Shown piece after piece: positions 56,167 through 64,000 of a DNA stretch of 64,000 bases. The translations under genes and the position numbers were made by a program. Source of the DNA: Apium graveolens (Eukaryota > Streptophyta > Magnoliopsida > Apiales > Apiaceae); contig NC_133655.1 of assembly GCF_009905375.1 (NCBI RefSeq), forward strand, positions 166,432,588 to 166,496,587, in the 5' to 3' direction. The notes under the pieces are model-generated. The model was not told the DNA's origin and did no database searches. It saw only the letters and a list, made by a program, of their open reading frames with translations. Position 1 is the first letter of the stretch. The number at the start of each line of letters is the position of its first letter.

Positions 56167-59100
56167 CTCAGCTACGGCGGCATCAACGCTTCCAGAAAAC
56201 CGCGGAACGTTTCCTGACCGCTTGCGAATTGGAAGCTTTGTCCTGTTCATCTTTTCTATCTGTCGTTGTGTGATGAAAGAAGAAAGCAAGGGTGAGCAAC
56301 AAGCCCAACGAAATAGTATGTATAATAATTAACAATATATGGGCATTCTCATAGTATTCATGAAAGTCTTGGTCAAGAAGAAATGAACCAAGTTGATATC
56401 TTAACGCGACCAAGTCGCCAAATATTCAGTATATATATATATATACACATATACTTTTCACAATCTTTGAAATCCTCTGACATGTATAATATACACAGAG
56501 TTCCAGTTTATAACTATATAAATATATCGTTGCAAGGTGATCTCATATATCTAACCTTGTCTCAACGTTTTTCTGAAAATCTTTGTCATGCATAAGATAA
56601 TCATTAACTGGATATAAGTTGAAAAGATGAAGTTACAAGATACTCCAATATACTTATATCTTTTCCGAATACTACTTGAACCGCCACCGTTCAAGGTATA
56701 AACAGTTTCGAAAGTTCATCACATAGATGAGACTACAAGATAAGACTTGGATAGATCCAATCTTTGAAATATTATTGAATGAAATGAAGTTACGAGATAC
56801 TTCATTTGATGGAAACACCATTATAATTGCTTAACCCCGTCAATGCTTCGGAAACCACCCATTCGTAGCCTTTCGACCGAAATGCTCCGGGTAGTGTTGT
56901 AGAAATATCCAACTGGATGATGGACTCATTACAGGAGTTTGCCACGCCAGGAAGACCACTTACGATGATCAGTCGCAGTAGTGCAACCCCACTATTTTCT
57001 ACATGTAGAGGAGAACCTGCCGGATTTACTTGTCAACCAAACACTGGACTCCTAAGGAATGGACCGTCTTAGCGGAACTTCCAGGCCATTTGGGCCAATA
57101 TAATAAGGCTGGGCCGGCGCCACTCGACCACTTACGCCACTCCTAGTTCAGATAAAATCCATGACTCTGAAACGTAAAGCTCGTCCCTCCTTTCCCCAAG
57201 TAGAAACTTGTTAATACGGCTCCACCAAGAAGTCGTATCTAGTTGGAAAGGAAAACTCACCGACATTTCCCAGGCGATGCCTGTTAATGGATTAACTTGT
57301 TCCAAGAATTTTACTTCCCGAGTGTTGGGTAAGAAATCAAAAACTCTTTCATCAAAATAGCAACTTTGTTGCGAATATAAAATACATCCCAGAGCCGGAT
57401 CCCTCAGGTTTTGAGCGAGTATTTAAATCCCCTTCGAAAGGAGGATCTTAAATATAAAAATGAGTTTTGGGATCCGCCCTAACTTTTAAAATCATTTTGA
57501 AGACTCGAAAACATTTATAAGAATGTTTGGAGTAATGTTGATTTAATAAAATAAATCAGTCCCGATATATTAGAAAATATCTGAATATTATTATTTAAAT
57601 AATATTCCCATAAGGGTGATCTTTTTAAATATAATCGAAGTAGAAGTTTTAAAACTTATACTTGAAATGATTATTAAATAACCAAAGATATACTTATACG
57701 AAAGTACTATCTTTATTTGAATAATCAAAAGTAAGTTTGATTATCGATACATTATTCTTTAATAAAATAAAGAATATTATTTAATAAATAAGCAGAGTCA
57801 TAAGTCCTCGAATGATTATTCAAAAAAATAATATTCATTAAATAAAATAAATGGAGTCATTTGTCCTCGAATGAATATTCAACATAATATTCATTAATAT
57901 GAATACACGGAGTCATAAGCCCTTGAATGAATATTCAAAATAATATTCATTAATAAAAATAAAGTTATCGAATAAACCTTATTCGATTCATAGTTTTGAA
58001 AACTATATCTATCTATATATATATATATATATATAAATATATATAATATACTCGGGAACATCGACTCCCGGTTTTAGAAAATATTCACCTTTGGGTCCCT
58101 TATACTAAGGGTATACGCAACTACTGCTTATCTCTAGTATAGGTATTATGCAACTTATAAGCTTTTGAATCAACAATTAGATATCAAGATTACAAAACAG
58201 GCATGTATATAAATATCATATCACATGCTCCAATATATCGCAAGACTTTGCTAATAATAATCATACACTTATCACAAGATAATGCATATACATATATACA
58301 TCACAACAACAGTATAACGGATAGAAAACTTGCCTGAGCGACTGGGGGTGATAAATGGCTTGGGACGAGTCTGGTAACCTGTAAACAACATATAAGTTGG
58401 AATTAAACCAAAGTCGCTTATGAATCTATACTTTAACCAATTAGACTCTAACGCTCGCTTTGCGCTCAACGATTCTCTTAAGTCGCTCGAGTACCCTCGG
58501 CTCCACCATTTTTAATAAATTATCCATTAAGAGTTTTAAGGCGATTCCTTCGCGAGTACCTTACCAACTGCCTAATCCACTTTACATAAATGTTTCATAC
58601 TCCAATTAGTCATTTAAGGTCTTTAACCAATGTATCAAAGTAAGGCGAGGGGTAATGGTTCGTTCGCGAAACGCCGTTACTTAAAACGGTCGTTTCTCCT
58701 AAACCGCACATCGGATTCAAACGAACCACATATCAAAATGAAGCTCGTAACATGAACTATCTAATCATGGTAATGGTCAAAACCTAACAGTGAGTTCTCG
58801 GGTCCTGATGTTAAGAACAAAACAGTCTAAAGTAAATCAGACATTACGATGGCTATGTTTACGCGATTACCAATTTTTATCCTACTCCAAATCAACCACC
58901 AATCAACCACAATTGAACCATACAACCAAACTCCAAACATACAATGCTACAACAGCCCCAACAACTCAATATTTCCAATTTTATACTACTTCCCAACATG
59001 AACTAAAAGCTTTACTTAAATTCTTTAACTAATCAACAAGATTTACAACTCCAAACACATCACAAAACCAACCAATCTCTAAATACACAAACAACCATGC

Positions 59101-60119
59101 CTCTCATGAACTATATCAAACAAAACCAAACCTAATGCTCAAAGTAAAGTTAGGGTTTGGAGGGGTTATACCTTCCTTGGATTGATTAGAGTAGCTAGGA
59201 AGCCTTAAGAAGCCTTGATCTAACCTCCTACAAGCTTGATCTTTCAAAGAAATCAAGAACACAAAAATTAATTTCAAGAAAGTACTATTCACCATCTTCT
59301 TGAATGATTTATAGGAAATGCTAGGAAAGGATTTTGAAGCTAAGATTCCTAGGAAGTATGTAACTTAACTAGGAGAAGCTAGGATAATTACCTTGTAAAT
59401 TAGCAAGTGGAGGAGCTTGGACTTCCCATTTCTTAAGAAAGGAGCCGAGAGCTTTTGTTCTTGAAAAAGAAATGTCAACTTCTATTTTTGTGTTATGATT
59501 TTGTTTTGGCTTGGTTGATGTTGTTTTGTTTGATAATTAACCTTTTAACCATGGTAAATTTTGTGTGGCTTAGAATCAACCAAAAGCACACTTCTCTTTT
59601 GGTCATGCTTATGTCATCTTCCCATGTCATCCTCCCACATTTGTCCTCTTCTTGTTGGTATGATGACATCATCATCATTAACCTCTTTGATTAACTCCTA
59701 ATTACTTGGCTAATGACCGCTGATCTGTTATACGGTTCGCTTAACTTTCGTTCTCGTTTATCGTTTGAGGGATCATACCCGGGATCTTATTACTTGGGTT
59801 TTCTTAACCTTTCTCAATACATTATATTCCTTTTATGATCCTCTCTTATAATCCTTGAATTTAAATCCTTTTTATCCTGTTACTTTATACTTAATTCTTT
59901 CGGTATCTGGTGGATTTTCAGGAAAAATCAAAGTATTCGAATTTGGATTCTGACGATCTTTACATACACTTATATACCTTATAGAGTACTAATAAGATCT
60001 CGGAATAACAATAAAAGAACCCCTACATAGTGTGGCATGGAAAGTTTTCTTATTCAGCATAATCAGCAAAATCACTATTCATAAGGGTTTCAAAAATTCC
60101 AAAAATTGGGGTTATTACA
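55847..60119 (-). repeat. G2 5' LTR (4273 bp)
   Basis: Plus strand TGTAACACCCCC...GGTTATTACA. It includes a (CA)n microsatellite at about 55960-55981, AT repeats near 58013-58045, the 52-bp-type repeat (57780-57965), the CpG-rich block (about 58650-58700) and ORF1 exon 1 (56250-56167). A candidate TATA box (TTATAAACTGG on the minus strand, about 56515) lies some 260 bp before that exon. Confidence 0.93.
56167..56250 (-). CDS. ORF1 exon 1, encoded in the G2 5' LTR
   Basis: 28 codons: MNRTKLPIRKRSGNVPRFSG, then SVDAAVAE, followed by the donor GAG|GTAGGA. Compared with G1 it keeps RKR-G-VPR and the V-x-AA-x-AE end, with synonymous changes in several codons (CGC/CGT, CGC/CGA, GTC/GTT, CGT/CGG). 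Splicing in phase 0 to 55659 would open the long second exon. This is the translated start predicted for ORF1; RNA evidence is lacking. Confidence 0.55.
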
Positions 60120-60913
60120 GGTTTAACTTCAATCCACTTAGTAAAATAATCTATAGCTATGATCATGAACTTTATTTATACAATGGCCATGGAAAAAGGC
60201 ACAAGTATATCCATTCCCCACATAGTAAAAGGGATGGGAGAATTGATGGAAGTTAGCATCTCAAGAGGCTGTCGAACAACTGGTGCATGTTTTTGACAAT
60301 AATCGCCCTTCTTTACATAGTCTTTGGCATCGACCATCATTTCTGGCCAATAAGAGCCTAAACGAGTTATCTTATGTGCCACTGCTCTGCGCCCCAAGTT
60401 TTGCCCACAAATACCTTCATGTACTTCTTCAAGAGCCAAACGCGCCTTATCAGGTCTGAGACATCTTAAGTAAGGAACCACATAAGATCTTTTATATAAA
60501 ATCCCATCAATCAAGGAATATCTCAGTGCTCGCACAACCAATTTTCGTGCTTCAGTCACATCATTTGGCAGCCAACCAGTTTGAATATGGGCCTTAATGG
60601 GATCCATCCTTGATGTCCCCAGCCCTATAAGGGCTACAAGCTTAAAATCAATGCTTCGCGTTTTCAAAACACGGAAGTACACACTTTCTGAACTTTTCTC
60701 TATCTCTGCTAAAGCGAACTTAGATAATGCATCTTTCTTAGCATTTTCCTCTCTTGGAATGTGCTCAACATGGCATTCATCGAACTGAGTCATCACAACC
60801 CTTACTAGGCGGACATACCTGGCCATTATTTCATCTCTTGCCTCAAACTCTCCCTTGACCTGGGATATGACAAGCTTTGAATCTCCACAGACTTTCAAGT
60901 TCTTGACCCTCAA
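60120..60913 (-). pseudogene. Tat second RNase H (partial) and integrase start
   Basis: Open frame with the latter half of an archaeal-type RNase H (LKVCGDSKLVISQVKGEFEA, then HVEHIPREENAKKDALSKFA), then the integrase zinc region (HEGICGQNLGRRAVAHKITR... YCQKHAPV) and the start of the core (MWGMDILVPF). In the zinc region the first Cys is Gly (KKGDYCQKH where KxCDxCQ is usual). The first half of the RNase H, with its YVDGSS-type motif, is missing: sequence jumps from the preceding domain straight to RVKNLKV. It ends at the G2 insertion. Confidence 0.8.
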
Positions 60914-61701
60914 TGTCCCTCTTCTTTGTCTCTTTTATTACCTTCCGTGTCTTGAGATATAATATCTTCCTGCCCCCTGACTTCTTGGTTGGGTATGGTA
61001 CACTCCACCACGAAGTCAGTCAACGCCTGGGCTTTTATTGCCATCCGCGGCTTGTACTTGATGTAGAATTCTCCCAATTCTATTGCCCATTTAATCATTC
61101 TCCCACTAGCTTTGGGACCGTGAATGATGTTTCTCATGGGCTGATTTGTTAGCACTTCAATTTTATGAGCTTGGAAGTAAAGACGCAATTTCCTTGAAGT
61201 CATCACTAGGGCTAAAGCAAACTTTTCAATAGTCGAATAATTCAACTCAGCTTCGTGCAGAATCTTACTAACATAATATATGGGTTTCTGGACTTTAAGT
61301 TCCTCTTTAACCAATACAGCGCTCAAGGCATTTTCTGAAACGGCCAAATATAAGTACAAAACTTCATTCAGAGCTGGTTTAGTCAACAATGGCGATTGAA
61401 CCATATACTTCTTCAATCCTTCAAACGCCTCCTGACTTTCCTCAGTCCATATGAAATCTTTTACTTTCTTCGAGGATTTGAAGAAAGGCAAACACTTGTC
61501 TCTGTATTTGGAGATGAATCGTTCTAGAACCGCAACTCTTCCAGTGAGTTTTTGAATGTCCTTTATGGAACGTGGTGGTTCCATATCCAGGATAACTTTT
61601 ATTTTATCGGGATTGGCCTCGATTTCTCTCTTGGAGACCATCAATCCCAAAAACTTTCCAGATCCCACTCCGAAAGCGCACTTTGCAGGATTTAGCATCA
61701 T
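60910..61701 (-). pseudogene. Tat RT thumb/connection and first RNase H
   Basis: Open for 263 codons: MLNPAKCAFGVGSGKFLGLM, the connection FIWTEESQEAFEGLKKYMVQ, RNase H-like LYLYLAVSENALSAVLVKEE, HEAELNYSTIEKFALALVMT and VLTNQPMRNIIHGPKASGRM. It ends in a stop at the point where the second RNase H should begin, consistent with the deletion noted there. Confidence 0.8.
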
Positions 61702-62448
61702 TTTATGATATCACAGCACCTCAAAAGTTTCCCTCAAATGGGTTATGTGATCATTCTTCACCAGACTTTTGACTAACATGTCTTCGACATAAACTTCCAT
61801 AGTTTTTCCAATAAGATCCTTGAAAATCTTATTTACCAACCTTTGATAGGTAGCTCATGCATTCTTAAGGCCAAATGCCATAACAAGATAACATAAAACA
61901 CCAAAGTCAGTGATAAATGATACCTTTAGGATGTCATCCTTATGCATCTTAATCTGATTGTATCCACTGAATCCATCCATAAAACTCAGCATCTCGTGAC
62001 CAGCGGTTGCATCTATCAATGTATCTTTTCTTGGCAGCGGGAAATAATCCTTCGGACATGCATCATTCAGATCAGTGAAATCCACGCACTATCTCCATTT
62101 TCCATTAGTCTTCTTTACCATTAAAGGGTTTGCTAACCATTCCAAAAATTATATCTCTTCAATGAAACCAGCCTCCAAGAGCTTTTCTACTTCTTGCTTG
62201 ATTGCCTCCTGCCTTTCAGGGGCAAAGCTCCTTTTCTTTTACTTTACCATCTTTCAATTTGGATCTATATTCAATTTGTGAGTGATCAGTTCCGGGTCTA
62301 TTCCAGGCATATCAGCTGCTGACCATGAAAATACATCACTATTCTCTTTTAAAAACCTCACCAATTTCCCTCTAAGGGGCTCCACTAGTGATGCTCCAAT
62401 GAAAGTTACTTTCTCAGGATCCTCGGGAGCCAATGGAATCGGGACCAA
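61702..62448 (-). pseudogene. Tat reverse transcriptase, broken
   Basis: The N-terminal piece 62448-62254 has LVRFLKENSDVFSWSAADMP; a decayed stretch follows; 62085-61855 has MDFTDLNDACPKDYFPLPRK and MLSFMDGFSGYNQIKMHKDD; a TGA separates the piece with MEVYVEDMLVKS (61791-61780). The catalytic box is YVED where YVDD is expected. At least three lesions. Confidence 0.85.
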
Positions 62449-62942
62449 GTTTTCTGCTAGCTTCCCTCTTTTTTCTTATTCTCGCGGACATCCAGATCTT
62501 CAATAGGCAGAACCTGCCCCCAACTCTATCAGCCCTAAGAGAGGTTAAATAACAACTCCTTGCCATCTTTTGATCTCCTCTCTCTTCTTCAATCCCGTTC
62601 CGGGTGGGAAACTTCATCACTGAATGGAAAGAAGAAAGGACTACCTTAAAAGCATGTATTTTCGTTCTTCCCATGATTGCATTATAAGTTGATCCAGCCT
62701 TTACCACTACAAAGTCCAACATCTGTGTTGTTTGTCTTGGTTCCTGACCTATAGTCAGGGGCAACTTAATTAATCCTTCCACGGGGAACTCGACTCCAGC
62801 AAAACCATATTTTGGTATATCAGTTTGGGTTAATTGAGAATCTTGTAACCCATCATTATAAAGGTATCATGGAGTAAGATGTTCATTGAAGCTCTATTGT
62901 CTACGAGGACTCTCTTCACCGGGTTGTTCCCTATTATTGGTG
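62449..62942 (-). pseudogene. Tat aspartic protease region
   Basis: The minus strand near 62890 reads KRVLVDNRASMNILLHDTFI, the usual Tat protease active-site neighbourhood, but with Arg where Gly is expected (DNGAS). It continues after a frame change in 62782-62414 (LPLTIGQEPRQTTQMLDFVV, YNAIMGRTKIHAFKVVLSSF). The active-site Gly to Arg change would inactivate it. Confidence 0.7.
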
Positions 62943-64000
62943 TTATGACCAGAGGATCTTCATGAGGAAATTTGACACATCTAAATCAGAATCATCAAAC
63001 GTCATTGTTACTCCTGTCCTAGCTCTCTTCCGAGCTTCTCCGACAATATGCATAACTTCTCTAGTATAAGCTTTCCTTGAGTTTTTAGACGAACCAACAG
63101 TAGTTGGTCCTCCAAAGATTGTATTTATCACTGGCCCTCGGGGTCTTGGTCTTCCAAAGATTGCGTTTATCACCGGTCCTCTGGGTTGGGGATATCTCCC
63201 CTGATCATCCTGATCCCTTTTATGATCATCAAAGTTCCTTTTTCCATTATTACTTTTGTCTCCTCCATATCCAGTATACTTGCTCAACCTTCCTTTTCAT
63301 ATGAGGAATTCTATTTCATCTTTCAGTTGCCTACACACATCGGTGTCATGACCAGCGTCCTTGTGATATCTACAATATTTGCTCTTATCTAGCTTAGCAG
63401 GATCAGCCTTCAGGGGCTTAGGCCAAAGAACTTCCCTATCTCTTTCAATTTCCATTAAGATCTGACTTTTAGGAGCGTTCAGTTTAGCATATTCGGTGAA
63501 CTTTTATCCAGGTCCTCCATTCTTCGGGGTTGAATCAGTGTTTTGCTCAGTTCTAGGATACTTTTCCTTAGCATTATATTCTAGATCAGTCTTTCACTTC
63601 TTGCCACTAGCGGGCTCGTTATTTACTACCGTCTTCCCCATGCTTTCCTCCACGTTGATATACTTCCCGGCCCTATATTGGCTACCTTGTCATCAAGGTC
63701 TGGGACCTTCAAAGCTTCTTTAGTGAAACGGTTCAGATAGTCTCTCAAGGACTCCTTTGCTCCCTGCACAATGCTCATGAGGGATGCTGAACTCTTCTCA
63801 CACACTCTTCTACAGATGAATTGCTTAATGAAAGCTTGACTCAAGTCTCTAAAGGATCCAATTGAATTTGGAGGCAAACGGCTGTACCATCTTTGAGCCA
63901 TTCCCGACAGGGTTTGAGGAAAGGCCCGACACTTAATAGCGTCGTTCACGGGCTGTAGCAGCAGTGTAATAGAGAATGTTCTTACATGATTAGGAGGATC
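62943..64000 (-). pseudogene. Tat gag, broken and cut at window edge
   Basis: 63949-63626 contains the capsid block AQRWYSRLPPNSIGSFRDLS with KESLRDYLNRFTKEALKVPD. About 63395-63300 carries the zinc-finger-like KYCRYHKDAGHDTDVCRQLK (C-H-H-C spacing typical of Tat gags). 63287-62943 is the gag-protease linker with a duplicated RGPVIN(A/T)IFG segment. Frames change at least twice. The true start lies to the right of the window. Confidence 0.8.

Larger units (their letters stand above)
41624..60119 (-). mobile_element. Ty3/gypsy Tekay-like element, decayed (G2)
   Basis: The LTRs are 55847-60119 (5', 4273 bp) and 41624-45609 plus 49640-49908 (3', about 4250 bp). On the minus strand they run TGTAATAACCCC...GTGTTACA. 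The target duplication GGTTT is at 41619-41623 and 60120-60124, and the Tat integrase frame resumes across it. The primer-binding site is at 55842-55831 and the purine tract at 49921-49909. The inside (about 5.9 kb) holds ORF1, a gag remnant, and a pol so eroded that only patches are recognisable. The LTRs differ more than those of G1, so G2 is older. Confidence 0.92.
39805..64000 (-). mobile_element. Ty3/gypsy Tat-type (Ogre/Retand-like) element, interrupted and truncated
   Basis: On the minus strand the order is gag (from beyond 64000), protease, RT, RNase H, a second (archaeal-type) RNase H, integrase start to 60120, then after the G2 insertion the integrase remainder (41623-40870). A plus-strand antisense ORF follows at 39805-40549. 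The RT block DFTDLNDACPKDYFPLP and an antisense ORF between integrase and 3' LTR are hallmarks of the Tat clade. The left end is lost at the copia-A junction; a Tat-like LTR at 6562-8458 beyond the copia tandem may be its 3' LTR. Confidence 0.85.

Noticed and set aside
1..64000. Host genes, tRNA or rRNA genes
   Set aside because: All supported coding sequence belongs to retrotransposons, and I saw no tRNA-like or rRNA-like sequence.

Overview
The window is nuclear DNA of a flowering plant, almost certainly a eudicot, and it is made entirely of LTR retrotransposons nested in one another. I found no host gene, tRNA, rRNA or CRISPR array. Three lineages are recognisable from protein motifs: SIRE-like Ty1/copia (gag, protease, integrase, RT, RNase H order, post-pol ORFs), Tekay-like Ty3/gypsy chromoviruses with about 4-kb LTRs, and a Tat (Ogre/Retand-type) Ty3/gypsy element with an antisense ORF. 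The species cannot be told from the sequence.

Layout. 1-6409: a copia element on the minus strand (copia-B), cut by the window edge, with its 5' LTR at 5121-6409. 6410-8458: a Tat-like LTR plus primer-binding region, minus strand, with heat-shock-element-like repeats. 8460-39804: a plus-strand copia tandem (copia-A: LTR, full internal region, LTR, truncated second internal region). Its first LTR is split by a young Tekay-like element, G1 (8630-22631, duplicated target GTATT). Its middle LTR is split by a solo copia-type LTR (33336-34624, duplicated target ATATC). 39805-64000: a minus-strand Tat element with a plus-strand antisense ORF. Its integrase is split by a second Tekay-like element, G2 (41624-60119, duplicated target GGTTT), whose 3' LTR in turn holds a 4-kb solo LTR of the G1 type (45610-49639, duplicated target ATCCT).

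The order of events follows from the nesting: Tat is older than G2, which is older than the solo LTR; copia-A is older than G1 and the solo copia LTR. G1 LTRs differ by roughly a dozen substitutions noticed by eye, so G1 is recent, although its pol carries two nonsense codons and a His in place of the first catalytic Asp of RT.

Most notable signal: G1 and G2 both carry an extra gene (called ORF1 here) before gag. It appears to be made by splicing a 28-29 codon exon inside the 5' LTR to an acidic, proline-rich, helical second exon. The intron (496 and 507 nt) contains the LTR end and the primer-binding site. The LTR exon keeps its protein sequence between the two diverged families through synonymous changes. 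In G2 the second exon has no frameshift over 283 codons while gag-pol beside it is wrecked. I do not know this gene from any named family. Other leads are heat-shock-element clusters with an outward TATA box at the edge of the Tat LTR, and a small copia post-pol gene with its own TATA box and leader.
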